Source: Arion vulgaris
Taxonomy: Eukaryota > Mollusca > Gastropoda > Stylommatophora > Arionidae
DNA: 64,000 bases
NCBI GenBank assembly: GCA_020796225.1
Contig: CM036756.1
Span: 69,733,043 to 69,797,042, forward strand
Reading direction: 5' to 3'
Shown here: positions 22,500 to 33,235 of the stretch, piece by piece
Layout of the letters: each line of letters begins with the position of its first letter
Numbering within the stretch: the first letter of the stretch is position 1
Notes under the pieces: model-generated
What the model saw: only the letters and a program-made list of their open reading frames with translations
What the model was told of the DNA's origin: nothing
Database searches by the model: none
Made by a program: the position numbers and the translations under genes

Positions 22500-22748
22500 T
22501 TTGTTATGTCTATTATCTATTGTATTTCGCCAGGTGGATGATAGAATTGATTGTCCACTCTTGCCGTTCAGCAAAAGGGGTGGGAGCTTTAATATACGTT
22601 CCATAGTCAGATCAGTCGCCCTTATTGTGTTATATCCGTGTCTATTTAGTGTGTCTATCCATCTTTTTCTTTGTCTTCCCTTTGCTCTAGTACTTGATAT
22701 TCTTTATTGTATGCTGATTTGGTGGTTGGTTGTATTCCATTATCATTA
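22500..22748 (-). mobile_element. NLR3 LINE 3' end (minus)
   Basis: Top-strand words TGTCCACTCTTGCCGTT, GTTATATCCGTG and GTCTATCCATCTTTTTC recur at 49.5 and 51.0 kb, where the minus strand encodes the NLR3 C-terminus. Both strands carry only broken frames here. Confidence 0.75.
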
Positions 22749-22759
22749 AATGTCCATAT

Positions 22760-23000
22760 AATAATAATTCATCTCGTACCGTTATACGTTACATAGCGCC
22801 TGCAAGCAATTTCTCCATGCATCTCTATCCTGGGCAACTCGCTCAATCTCCTCCATGGAACTGAGACCGATATGTCTTGCCTCTCTCAGAAAAAGTTCGT
22901 TTCAGGGTCTCCTTATGTTGTCCTCTCTTTCTTGAACCCTTTGCACCTCACTTCAATGCCTGCTTTGATATTCGTTGACCATTTCTCCTCAAGGTGTGTT
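22760..23000 (-). mobile_element. NLR4 LINE 3' end inserted at an NLR3 copy
   Basis: Nearly identical to 10725-10960 (CTCGTACCGTTATACGTTAC and CAACTCGCTCAATCTCCTCC). Begins with an ATT-type tail. The direct repeat AATGTCCATAT lies at 22749-22759 and 23001-23011, an 11-base TSD. Confidence 0.85.
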
Positions 23001-23211
23001 AATGTCCATATGTCCATTTCTTATGTAACCAGTTAAAACATATAATTAACACAACAACAGCGAAGATTACATTTTCTTATCTACTTTCACAATAGTAACA
23101 AAGACAGGTATATACAGTACTACATCAGTAATGAAAACCCTTGAAGGCAGATTCATATGGTAGTAGCAACCTCTTGTCACACTTCATTACAATTATGTTT
23201 TAGTCTATTTA

Positions 23212-23460
23212 CTCGCCCAAATGGTTACCGGGGTCCAAATTTTGGGTGTAAAGAATAGAACCACTGTTACCTGCCACGCATGTCGTAAGAGGCGACTAAG
23301 GAGGTTTGACTGAAATCGGATGCATGTGTCCTAAACGTGTAGAAGTCTATGCGTTTAGGGCCTACCAAACCAATGTGCAACTTATACACGTTCTTGGCAA
23401 AGATCAAACATATCAACAAGAGTGATTAAACTTTGTCGTAAAGAACGAACGCAAAAAAGA
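23212..23460 (+). mobile_element. SINE-G, full length
   Basis: TSD AGTCTATTTA at 23202-23211 and 23461-23470 is exact. The 5' end has an A-box-like CGCCCAAATGGTTACC. A core GCATGTCGTAAGAGGCGACT is shared with the NLR1 3' tail. The 3' end is AACGCAAAAAAGAAG. No ORF. Confidence 0.88.
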
Positions 23461-23470
23461 AGTCTATTTA

Positions 23471-23864
23471 GTATTATGTGTATGTATTTGTAATCTTCAG
23501 AAAGGATTATGGTCGAAACGTCGAGTGCTGTTTGTTTTTATATTTAATCATTAATTTTTCCTTACTTATTTAATACTGCATATACCTCTCTTTCAGTATT
23601 AAAGCAGCATCCCCACTGTTTTCTCCAGATCTGATCCGGTCTGACCACCTCGGATTTGTAGATTTTCGAACATCTCCTTATCTCATTCACTAAATGTGAT
23701 AGCTGGACAATAGAGAACAAGAGGTAGTGACCAGGCTTTACCTAGAGCCTTGTTGAGACCACTATCAAGAGCTTGTTTTACCTGCTGATATTACACATCA
23801 CACATATTCCTTCTACCAGGAGCTATTATAATAGTTCTACATTTGTATGATTTGTGAGACTAAT
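23471..23864. other. No feature recognised
   Basis: Unique AT-rich sequence. Confidence 0.4.
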
Positions 23865-23865
23865 G

Positions 23866-24150
23866 CAGGGTGAGACTACTGCAGGGTGAGACTACTACAG
23901 GGTGAGACTACTACAGGGTGAGACTACTGCAGGGTGAGACTACTACAGGGTGAGACTACTGCAGGGTGAGACTACTGCAGGGTGAGACTACTGCAGGGTG
24001 AGACTACTGCAGGGTGAGACTACTACAGGGTGAGACTACTACAGGGTGAGACTACTGCAGGGTGAGACTACTACAGGGTGAGACTACTGCAGGGTGAGAC
24101 TACTACAGGGTGAGACTCGGTAAACTACAGGGTGAGACTACTACAGGGTG
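23866..24150. repeat. 16-bp minisatellite, about 17 copies
   Basis: Unit GGGTGAGACTACTGCA or GGGTGAGACTACTACA. The G/A position gives a readable pattern of alternating variants. One irregular unit near 24118. Confidence 0.95.
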
Positions 24151-24413
24151 TTCAAGATAATAGCAGCTCGGTCAAGGGAGCCAATCTGACATTTGGTTAT
24201 GAAAATGACAAGTTAAATTATAACGAAGTATAGGTCAAGTGACGGAGTACTTTTCTGATGATGTGTAATTAGTGTGCGGGAAGGAGCTATGAATAAATGT
24301 GATGAAAGGACGAGCTAGTCAGAACCGGTTTAAATGGTAAATAGAGAAAACGCAATGCCTAGCTGGCAACTTTTGATTTGTTAATGGAGCTACTATTATC
24401 ATGACCACCATGT

Positions 24414-24785
24414 CGCCCAAGTTGTTACATGGCCCAAATTTGGGGTGTAAAGAATAGAACCACTGTTACTTTCCACGCATGTAGTAAGAGGCGACTAAGG
24501 AGGTTTGGCTGAAATCGGATATGCACGTGTCCTAAATGTGTAGAAGTCAACCTGCTGCATTGCAGGACAGCTGGGGACAGCCAAAGGCTAACGGAGAGCG
24601 AATTCAGTAAACGCTGGCTGAATCCGGACACATCGCCGAAGGATAAACGCCAGAGCTCTAAATGGCGCTGAAGATGTGACGAAACGCACCCATGCTAAAA
24701 CTGCATGAATCAGATTTCCATATGAATGAATTTATGGAGAGATCTGGTACATGGTCTTTTAGGTACTCGCGAGAGAGAGAGAGAA
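24414..24785 (+). mobile_element. Composite SINE: SINE-G 5' half joined to SINE-F body
   Basis: 24414-24546 matches SINE-G through GTGTAGAAGTC, then switches to the SINE-F body (ACCTGCTGC, GGACACATCGCC, AATCAGATTTCCA) known from 29800-30125. It ends in a GAGAGAGA tail. The repeat CACCATGT at 24406-24413 and 24786-24793 brackets the whole unit, so both halves seem to have inserted together. Confidence 0.7.
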
Positions 24786-24904
24786 CACCATGTAACATCC
24801 TCCATTATTTGTTGCTCTATGATGCAAGACCTAGTTCATCCCACTATGAAACAACCAACTGCTACCATAATAGGAAAATAATCAACCATCCCTAATCATT
24901 TCAT

Positions 24905-25552
24905 CAATCAATCATATAAGTATTTAAAGATGTCTATACAATACGATTATATCAATCGAATATCATAAGTATTTCATAAGATGTCTATACAATATCGATT
25001 ATATCAATTGAATCATCAGTAAGTATTTCATAAGATGTCTATACAATATCGATTATATCAATCGAATCATCAGTAAGTATTTCATAAGATGTCTATACAA
25101 TATCGATTATATCAATCGAATCATCAGTAAGTATTTCATAAGATGTCTATACAATATCGATTATATCAATCGAATCATCAGTAAGTATTTCATAAGATGT
25201 CTATACAATATCGATTATGTCAATCGAATCATCAGTTAGTATTTCATAAGATGTCTATACAATATCGATTATATCAATCGAATCATTAGTAAAGTTTTTA
25301 TAAGATGTCTATACAATATCGATTATATCAATCGAATCATCAGTAAGTATTTCATAAGATGTCTATACATTATCGATTATATCAATAGAATCATTAGTAA
25401 GTATTTCTGTAAGATGTCTATACAATATCGATTATGTCAATCGAATCATCAGTAAGTATTTCATAAGATGTCTATACAATATCGATTATATCAATCGAAT
25501 CATCAGTAAGTATTTCATAAGATGTCTATACAATATCGATTATATCAATATT
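24905..25552. repeat. 54-bp minisatellite, about 12 copies
   Basis: Unit words are AGTATTTCATAAGATGTCTA and CAATATCGATTATATCAATC. Variants include ATTAGTAA and GTTAGTAT linkers and one TTTTTATAAG unit near 25295. Confidence 0.95.
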
Positions 25553-25603
25553 CTTCCAGTGCCATGCTATGTTTCTTTTCAGAACATTTCAACTTTTATT
25601 GCA

Positions 25604-25733
25604 AAATAAATGTTGCAAAATAAATGTTGCAAAACAAATGTTGCAAAACAAATGTTGCAAAACAAATGTTGCAAAATAAATGTTGCAAAACAAATGTTGC
25701 AAAACAAATGTTGCAAAATAAATGTTGCAAAAA
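25604..25733. repeat. 14-bp minisatellite, about 9 copies
   Basis: Unit ATGTTGCAAAACAA with an alternative AATAAA form. Gives repetitive CNICFATF-type peptides in translation, which are not genes. Confidence 0.93.
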
Positions 25734-25739
25734 AATAAT

Positions 25740-26430
25740 AACGGAAATAATGAAAACAAAGAACGAACATACGGTAATTGTTTCTGTTTTAAATGGATTC
25801 CATGTCTGTTATACAAACATGGCGCCTTGCATCGTTCGATCCCTGCCAATGTCAATATAAAAGAATTATTCATCAATAAGTGAAAAGTGTTTATGTAACA
25901 TTTATGTCGGTGGAATTCAAAGGAACCCTTATTATTATTGATAAATATGATTTGTTAATATGCTAAGTGATACATGTTTATAGAGGCATTCTGTGTGTAA
26001 ACAATTAGCAAGTGCGCATCCGAACAAAATGTGCAATGCAGAACATGAGTTTGATATTACTCAAAATACGAAAATGCATTAATAGTATGATAATATCGTT
26101 AGAATCTCCCCCATCAATCACATCATTATAATATAATTACAATCTGACAAGCAAATTACATATTGAGAGTATAATTAGAATCAGGTAATTCACTTACAGA
26201 TTGGGGATGTAATTATATTCTTACAAGCCAATTATCGATTGGAGATGTAATAAGTATGAAATAATTCAATTATATATTAAGAATATAATTAGAATCTAAT
26301 AATAGAAACACTGACTTATAATATAGTTACAAGCTAACAAACGTAGTCACAGGGAGAGAATCCACAAAGATAAGTACAAAACCAACTACAGCGTGTTAAT
26401 ATAAATCGAATATTTACGAAATAAAGCGTA
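25740..26430. other. AT-rich stretch with faint repeat structure
   Basis: Between 26080 and 26340, AATATAATTAGAATC-like and ATTACA-like words recur at irregular spacing. This may be an eroded ancestor of the following 30-bp array. No gene. Confidence 0.45.
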
Positions 26431-26432
26431 TG

Positions 26433-26962
26433 CTAGTAAGATAATATAATTTGAATGTAATCACAGTAAGATAATATAATTTGAATGTAGTCACATTAAG
26501 ATAATATAATTTGAATGTAATCACAGTAAGATAATATAATTTGAATGTAATCACAGTAAGATAATATAATTTGAATGTAATCACAGTAAGATAATATAAT
26601 TTGAATGTAATCACAGTAAGATAATATAATTTGAATGTAATCACAGTAAGATAATATAATTAATGTAATAAGTAATTAATTAATTAATCAAAAAGATAAT
26701 ATAATTTGAATGTAATCACAGTAAGATAATATAATTTGAATGTAATCACAGTTTAAGATTTAAACATAATTTAATTGAATGTAATCACAGTGAAGATATA
26801 TAATTCATTTTAATATGATGGCAATGAGAGAATATAATTTTTCATATAATGGCAATGAGAGAATATAATTTGAATATAATGGTAATGAGAAAATATAATT
26901 TGAATATAATGGCAATGAGAAAATATAATTTGAATATAATGGCAATGAGAAAATATACTTTG
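26433..26962. repeat. 30-bp minisatellite, two unit classes
   Basis: Class 1 (to about 26790) has AGTAAGATAATATAATTTGA and ATGTAATCAC. Class 2 (about 26800-26962) has ATGGCAATGAGAAAATATAA. Both have a 30-base period and align to each other, so they are divergent blocks of one array. Imperfect units lie near 26660-26700 and 26750-26810. Confidence 0.93.
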
Positions 26963-26976
26963 AATATTATGACAAT

Positions 26977-27124
26977 ATTTAGTTAGTTAGTTTGTTCCTT
27001 TCGTGTCAAAGGCGACACATAGGACAGAGGTTTTAGATCTCTATGTGATGCGGTTCGTTGCTAGCAGTTGGAGATCTTGTATGGTTTCACATCCCAATAG
27101 TTTACTTAACATATATATATATAT
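26977..27124 (-). mobile_element. LINE C-terminus inserted in the 30-bp array
   Basis: The minus-strand translation reads LGCETIQDLQLLATNRITWR, then SVLCVAFDTKGTN and a stop. This is a typical extreme C-terminus of an RTE-like ORF2, followed by an AACTAACTAA tail. The flanks AATATTATGACAAT (26963-26976) and AATATTGTGACAAT (27125-27138) look like a TSD but also resemble array units. Confidence 0.7.
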
Positions 27125-27890
27125 AATATTGTGACAATAAGAGAATATGATTTGAATATAATCATTGTGAGATACTATAATTAAAATATAATCACTGTGA
27201 GATACTATAATTAAAATATAATCACTGTGAGATACTATAATTAAAATATAATCATTGTGAGATACTATAATTAAAATATAATCATTGTGAGATACTATAA
27301 TTAAAATATAGTCATTGTGAGATACTATAATTAAAATATAATCACTGTGAGATACTATAATTAAAATATAATCATTGTGAGATACTATAATTAAAATATA
27401 ATCACTGTGAGATACTATAATTAAAATATAGTCATTGTGAGATACTATAATTAAAATATAATCACTGTGAGATACTATAATTAAAATATAATCATTGTGA
27501 GATACTATAATTAAAATATAATCATTGTGAGATACTATAATTAAAATATAATCACTGTGAGATACTATAATTAAAATATAATCACTGTGAGATACTATAA
27601 TTAAAATATAATCACTGTGAGATACTATAATTAAAATATAATCATTGTGAGATACTATAATTAAAATATAATCATTGTGAGATACTATAATTAAAATATA
27701 ACCACTGTGAGATACTATAATTAAAATATAATCACTGTGAGATACTATAATTAAAATATAATCATTGTGAGATACTATAATTAAAATATAATCACTGTGA
27801 GATACTATAATTAAAATATAAACACTGTAAGAGAATATAATTAAAATATAAGCAGAGTGTGATATTATAAGTAAAATAAGATACTATTAT
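27125..27890. repeat. 30-bp minisatellite, third unit class, about 25 copies
   Basis: Unit words are TGTGAGATACTATAATTAAA and ATATAATCACTG or ATTG. Units are highly uniform, with only C/T and A/G changes. It aligns with the 30-bp units on the other side of the LINE insert. The last two or three units decay. Confidence 0.96.
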
Positions 27891-28043
27891 AACAGTGATA
27901 GAAAAAATGATACAAAAACAATATAGTATCAGTGATAGAATATAGGAAAAGATGGTTAGATGGCGTAGCAGAATCCCGCGAAAGAGCAAAAATAACAATC
28001 ACACAAACCACCAGAACAGCGCAAGACAAAAAACAGAAAACCA

Positions 28044-28203
28044 CAACACTGGACAACAACCCGGTAGCAGTGTGACGACACTGGACAACAACCCGGTAGC
28101 AGTGTGACGACACTGGACAACAACCCGGTAGCAGTGTGACGACACTGGACAACAACCCAGTAGCAGTGTGACGACACTGGACAACAACCCGGTAGCAGTG
28201 TGC
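28044..28203. repeat. 32-bp minisatellite, 5 copies
   Basis: Unit words are CACTGGACAACAACCCGG and TAGCAGTGTGACGA; nearly identical copies and more GC-rich than the surroundings. Open minus-strand frames are by-products. Confidence 0.95.
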
Positions 28204-28324
28204 CGACAAAAGAAGAAGATAGAAGATAGAAATTGACTAGAAAGTGGAAATATAATTATAATGAAAGTGTATAAGAAGAACATAACAATAAAATCAACAT
28301 TACAATCATAATTACCAAATAGCC

Positions 28325-28565
28325 TATCCTGAGCAGACCTATCCAACCCTTACAGTCCTTCGGAAGTTCTCTTTCTCACAGGCCAGATGTCCCACCTCAG
28401 CAGCCGTCATGCTCAAATCATGTTACTTCCTGAATCCATCTTCTACATTGTCTTTCTTCTCTTCTTGGCCGGACACTTCCTTCCATATTGGTCTTCTCAA
28501 CAAACTTCTCTGTATATATCCAGAAAAATTTTAAATTTTTTTCATTCTTGTTTGAAGCATCATCC
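28325..28565 (-). mobile_element. NLR2-related LINE relic (minus)
   Basis: The minus strand encodes EKFVEKTNMEGSVRP, RRWIQEVT and, in a shifted frame, ACERKNFRRTVRVG. It is the counterpart of MEGGIPAKMRRGRPRRRW and EREKFRRTVGVAKF at 14081-14608. Confidence 0.75.
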
Positions 28566-28773
28566 AGTTTTCTTCGATTTTGCGTTCTTTCTATAATAAC
28601 AATATAATTGTATAAATATAAAATATAAATATATGAAATAATACTAGAGAAATGACAACAATATATTCTAGTATACAATGAACTTTACATTTCATGAATT
28701 TAATCAACATGTTGCACTCTGACAACTGGTTGTATACAAACATCATAATCTTCTAATAGTGATTGCCTACAAG

Positions 28774-28940
28774 CAGTGGCGGATCGTCATTAAGGGCCAG
28801 AAGGGCCGGGCCCCACCTAAAATAATATGTAAGGTGTAGTTATTATTTAATGGATTGAAATATAACCTAACCCAAAACCATGATTTTCCCGAAAATGTGT
28901 GTCTGGCCCCACCAACAAAAACGATCGCAAGCCGCCACTG
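28774..28940 (+). mobile_element. hATm1 MITE, copy 2
   Basis: CAGTGGCGGATCGTCATTAA to CAAGCCGCCACTG, 167 bases. Exact 8-base TSD CCTACAAG on both sides. Confidence 0.95.
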
Positions 28941-29049
28941 CCTACAAGTATAATCCTAAGTAATCAGTAAGGACAGATTGCAGATCATGATTCTGTCCTG
29001 CATATATGTATATAAAGATCCTAAATACGAAGAATTTACTTCACTGCAC

Positions 29050-29262
29050 CGAGGTTTATCCCACATAGCTGGGTCCCTCTCTGCATAAATTACACGCCAC
29101 TAACTGAGAGTATTACTTAAAGCACGAACTTCGTTACTCCTGCAACAATCCTAGGGATCTCGAGATAAAATGCACTCGTGAACCAAACGAAACGATCTGG
29201 ATTCGAATTCCTGACTTCTGGAACGAGAAACATCAACTTAACCACTTATCAACAGAGACCTC
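29050..29262 (-). mobile_element. SINE-C (minus)
   Basis: In reverse complement: GGAGGTCTCTGTTGATAAGT head, TTCGAATCCAG B-box-like word, CCTAGGATTGTTGC and GGACCCAGC. Flanked on the right by a TA microsatellite. Confidence 0.7.

Positions 29263-29265
<3 letters not shown>

Positions 29266-29316
<51 letters not shown>
29266..29316. repeat. (TA)n microsatellite
   Basis: About 25 uninterrupted AT dinucleotides. Adjoins hATm1 copy 3. Confidence 0.97.
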
Positions 29317-29320
<4 letters not shown>

Positions 29321-29328
29321 CATATGCT

Positions 29329-29495
29329 CAGTGGCGGCTCGTCATTAAGGGCCAGAGGGCCAGGCCCCACCAAAAATAATGTGTAACGTGTATTTATTAT
29401 TTAATGGTTTAAAATATAACCTAAACAAAAAACCTTGATTTTCCCGAAAATGTGTGTCTGGCCCCACCAACAAAAACGATTACGAGCCGCCAATG
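29329..29495 (+). mobile_element. hATm1 MITE, copy 3
   Basis: CAGTGGCGGCTCGTCATTAA to ACGAGCCGCCAATG, 167 bases. TSD CATATGCT / TATATACT matches at 6 of 8; an older or miscalled copy. Confidence 0.88.
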
Positions 29496-29509
29496 TATAT
29501 ACTACCTTC

Positions 29510-29775
29510 TTCTTCTTTTTCGAACGCGTGTGTACAAGTGACGAAGAGAAAAGGTGCGGACTCAGTCGGTGGACAAGGGCACAAGCAGAAATGGTCGAAG
29601 GGGCACCCAAAAGACACGCGAGGTGGACAAAACGGTGGCAAGCCTCGAAAATGGGGTCTCCATCCAGATAACAATAACCCCGTTTCCCCTCGCAGAGAAC
29701 CACTACTGTCTTGTAGTTCGATTGGCTACAATCAAAGTCTAGCGGAGCAAACCGTGCATAAAACTAGATAGCAGG
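29510..29775. other. GC-richer block, origin unknown
   Basis: Clearly more GC- and purine-rich than its neighbours, beginning with a CTTCTTCTTCT run. Several overlapping frames of 60-105 residues are open on both strands, but none shows a motif I recognise. It could be an unrecognised repeat or part of an exon. Confidence 0.4.
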
Positions 29776-29799
29776 TAAACCAAGTAGTCAAAAAAAAGA

Positions 29800-30125
29800 C
29801 TGGTAACCTGGGCAGATAAAGCTCAACACCGCGGGGAGGAGGGGATGGGGAGGAGGTTGTCTAAGGAAGCTACCTAAAAGAAATAGTAACCTGCTGCCTT
29901 TCAGATCGGCTGGGAACAGCCCAAGACTGGCGGAGATCGAACCCAATAAACACTGGCTAAAACCGGACACATCGCCAAAGGATAAGCACCAGAGCTCCAA
30001 ATGGCGCTAAAGATGTGATGAATAACACCAATGCTAAGGCTGCGTGAATCAGATTTCCACATGAATGAGATTTATGGGAAATCTGGTACACCAGTCTAAG
30101 CAGTGATCGCGATAAGAGATATATT
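29800..30125 (+). mobile_element. SINE-F
   Basis: Body words GTAACCTGCTGC, ACCGGACACATCGCC, CAGAGCTCCAAATGGCGCT and AATCAGATTTCCACATGAAT match the composite at 24547-24785. The upstream part, with GGGGAGGAGGGGATGGGGAG, is not seen elsewhere in the window. TSD not found. Confidence 0.6.
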
Positions 30126-30302
30126 CTTCATTTAATCAGGAAGGTGTAAACGGTTCGAGGAAAAAGGGACGATCTTCAACCCTGACCAAACTTTAAGAAT
30201 ATCAAATCAAACGTGCTATATCAAAACAAGATCCCTATGTTGAAAACCAATAACAAAGAAAACACCAAAGCAGAACTGGCATCGTCAGTGGCAACACGCT
30301 GA

Positions 30303-30748
30303 GAGGGCCTCTGTGGCATATAGGTTAGTTGATCGTCTCTCGTGCCAAAGGTACCAGGTTCACTCAGTCTTGGAGACATCTGGATATTTTTCCAGAGATC
30401 CTGATCTCAGTGTAGGTGAGATCGAGTTCCAGTCCTATCGGAGACGGACAATAAAACGTAGGTCCCGTGTTCAATTTGAGCACGTAAAAGAACCCTTGGC
30501 AATTCAATATCAAGAAGAGCAGGCTGGAAAGCCGCTGCCCAGGCAATATTCATTAGAAAAAGAAAAAAATATTCCTACAAAAATATCTTCTCCATCTTCA
30601 AAATTATATCGGTGACCCTCGCCGGTGCCACGGAGTTCGTGCACTGAAGCTGAGATCTTCCTGTGTGAGAATGAGATCAGAGCACACATAGATACTCACC
30701 GAAGTGCATTGATGATCGTCGTCCTATAATCAATCAATCAATCAATCA
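30303..30748 (+). mobile_element. SINE-D, full length
   Basis: TSD AACACGCTGA (30293-30302) and AACACACTGA (30749-30758), 9 of 10. A box TGGCATATAGG is perfect; B box GGTTCACTCAG is degraded. It ends in an ATCA repeat tail. At 446 bases it is long for a SINE. The 100-residue frame at 30313-30615 is incidental. Confidence 0.8.
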
Positions 30749-31086
30749 AACACACTGATGGTCACCCTGGGAAAGATCTTGATCGCAGCCTTATGGACTA
30801 ATTAGTTCCATGTACACAAATAATAATGATGATCAGTCGACTAAACTATACTAAAATCAGAGCCATTGATCTAGATAATAAGATCGCTAGTCTAGTCAAG
30901 TTATTAAAGTGCCTGCACACGCAACAAGTCAAACGTAACACTATAGCGCATGCTATCGTGTGCGTTGGTTTGGTTCAATTCATTAGGATTAGGATTAATA
31001 GAACGCGTATCGAAATGTGTTATTTTTTGTGTGTATCCTACATTTGATTTATTGCAAGATTTTTTATTTGTTTTGTATGGGTTTGT

Positions 31087-31346
31087 TTTCTTCTTCTTCT
31101 TCTTTGCGTTCGTTCTTTACGACCAATTTTAATCACTCTTTGTGATATGTTTAATCTTTGCCAAGAACATGTATACGTTGCACATTGGTTTGGTAGGACC
31201 CTAAACACATAGACTTCTACACGTTTAGGACATGTACATCCGATTTCAATCAAACCTCCTTAGTCGTCTCTTACGACATGCGTGGCAGGTAACAGTGGTT
31301 CTATTCTTTAAACCCCTAATTCGGGCACCGGTAACCACTCGGGCGA
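31087..31346 (-). mobile_element. SINE-G, full length (minus)
   Basis: Starts on the top strand with TTCTTCTTCTTCTTTGCG (the 3' GAA tail reversed) and ends ACCGGTAACCACTCGGGC. Imperfect TSD TATGGGTTTGT / TATACGTTTGT. 260 bases, same limits as the copy at 48014. Confidence 0.85.
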
Positions 31347-31379
31347 TATACGTTTGTGAAAGTGGACTGTGTGGACGTG

Positions 31380-31990
31380 CCTGCTGTGTGTGTGTATATA
31401 TTTGTTTGTGCATGTCTGCGTGTGTGTGTGTATAGTTATGTGTGTGCGTGTCTGCGTGTGTTTGTGTGTATAGCTGTGTGCTTGTGTGTGGGCGTGCATG
31501 TGTGTGTTGTGTGTGCGTGTGTTGTGTATAAGTGCGGTCGTGCCTGCTTGTGTGTGTGTGTATAGCTGTGTGTGCGTGTGTTTGTGTATGAGTGTTTGTG
31601 TATGTGCGGGCATCTTCGTGTGTGTGTGCGTGGGTTGTGTATGAGTGCGGGCGCGCCTGCTTGTGTGTGTATATATTTGTTTGTTCGTGTCTGCGTGTAT
31701 AGTTGTGTGTGGGTATTTGTGCGTTTCTGCGTGTGTTTGTGCGTATAGTTGTGTGTTTGTGTGTGGGCGTGTATGTGTGTGTGCGTGTGTTTGTGTATAA
31801 GTGCGGCGTGATTGCTGTGTGTGTATATATTTGTTTCTTCGTGCGTGTGTGTGTATGTGTGAGCGTGTGCTTGTGTGTGAGTGTTTAAGTATGTGCATGC
31901 ATCTTTGTGTGTGGGTGTTTGTGTGTGAATTTATATGTGTGTATGTGCGTGTGTGTATATATGTCGGTGAGCATGCATGCGTGAATGTAT
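31380..31990. repeat. GT-rich microsatellite/minisatellite tract
   Basis: About 600 bases in which one strand is nearly all G and T, built from TGTGTG runs broken by CGTGTC, GCGTG and TATAGTTGTG words. The alternating purine-pyrimidine steps could form Z-DNA. Frames on both strands (244 residues minus, 112 plus) are low-complexity artefacts. Confidence 0.9.
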
Positions 31991-32029
31991 GTGTCTGTAT
32001 CAACTCCAGGGATGTTGTCACTGTCATGA

Positions 32030-32390
32030 CCTCCATAGTCATGTTGCTGGTAGTTGTTGTATATGTGTCACTTGCCTCTTTGATGTATTTTCCTTTCGAT
32101 CTAACCGTAAAGACCCATCACTTCGACTGTGCTGAATAACAGAACCATCAGTGAAGACAACAGCCATCTTCCTCCGATGTGTAGTCATTTATTACTGCTT
32201 CAACTTCTGCATTGAATATTGTGGGCAGCGAATCTCGACTTGGTTTGCTTATCGTGGTGACTACTACAAAGGATTGTCTGTGTTGAGTAGGTATTGGTAT
32301 CCACGCTTCTCCAAAGGTCGATGTCCTGAATGGCACATACGCAATATATGATCTCCTCTGCACGGTCCAGCTACGACTGGCCATGTTTAA
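32030..32390 (-). mobile_element. NLR6 LINE relic with RNase H motif (minus)
   Basis: In one minus frame VVFTDGSVI matches the first RNase H catalytic block (TDGS). A neighbouring frame (32384-32148) carries more of the ORF. Frames are broken by shifts. Several non-LTR clades carry RNase H after the RT. The related relic at 37965-39430 reads MVIYTDGSVI. Confidence 0.65.
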
Positions 32391-32645
32391 GTGTATTGCC
32401 TTTGCAGTTGTCTAGTTACATTTATGTACATTTAATGCAAGCGATACTGATATTCTGTTATAGTGCACATGTGTATAAGGGAATGTGTTTGAATACACTG
32501 AGGTATATTAGCAAATAAAATATTGGGCCTATTTTTTTTTCTTTGACCGTCGACACTTTATGTGTGATGTGGTTAACTTTACACCAGCCATCTTTAGTTC
32601 CTAGTGCTTCTTTAGTACTCAATATTTGAAGCTTAGTCGACCTGA

Positions 32646-32835
32646 GAGAGTTCGAATCACGCTGCGGACAGTTTGGTTGCATATTGTTTCGCGTGGATTT
32701 TTACAAAGGACGATGGCACCACCCGTTCAGAAAGCAATGGCAAACTACTGAACGTAATAATGCCTAGACAAATCACAAACAACATTAAAAAGCTAGGATT
32801 GATACGCAATATCCTGTAAAGGATATACAATTAAT
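32646..32835 (+). mobile_element. SINE-A, 5'-truncated, with TSD
   Basis: Begins inside the head at AGAGTTCGAATCACGCTGCG and runs to the family 3' end. TSD TTAGTCGACCTGA (32633-32645) and TTAGTCGACATGA (32836-32848), 12 of 13. It lacks the A box, so it was dead on arrival. Confidence 0.88.
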
Positions 32836-32984
32836 TTAGTCGACATGAAAACCGTTATTGTCAGAAAACAATGTCATGCCCGGACAACGTGCCTTAGAAG
32901 CGAGTACTCTAGCCACTATTTCGCGGTTCTCTCACACGTCTGCACTGTACTTCCAGAACAAAGTTCCACCAAATTAGACCATTC

Positions 32985-33235
32985 CGGTTGGTGCCTCAAT
33001 GGCGAAGTGTTTAAGTCGTTTGCCTATCGTATTGAAGGTTGTGGATTCGAGACCGGACCGAGACACATGTGTAGTTTGTTTATCAGATCCTAGGATTGTT
33101 GCCTGAGCTACGGAGTTTGAGCTTTCTACAATGCTCTAGGCCGATGGTATGCCATCTCGTAGACAGGGGGCAGGAGCCATATGAGAAACTCCAGCGAAAT
33201 GAAAGCTCAATCCTTCGACTTCAATCGAGATGTGC
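32985..33235 (+). mobile_element. SINE-C
   Basis: Head GGTGCCTCAATGGCGAAGTG, B-box-like GGATTCGAGACC, then CCTAGGATTGTTGCCTGAGC. It runs into the 41-bp array. Confidence 0.8.

Noticed and set aside
1..28203. Regular repeats that might be mistaken for CRISPR arrays (44, 16, 30 and 32 bp)
   Set aside because: Units are contiguous with no unique spacers, no cas genes are present, and the context is an animal genome.
31308..32139. His/Thr-rich (minus) and Cys/Val-rich (plus) frames
   Set aside because: Translations of a GT/CA-rich simple tract; composition mirrors the DNA.
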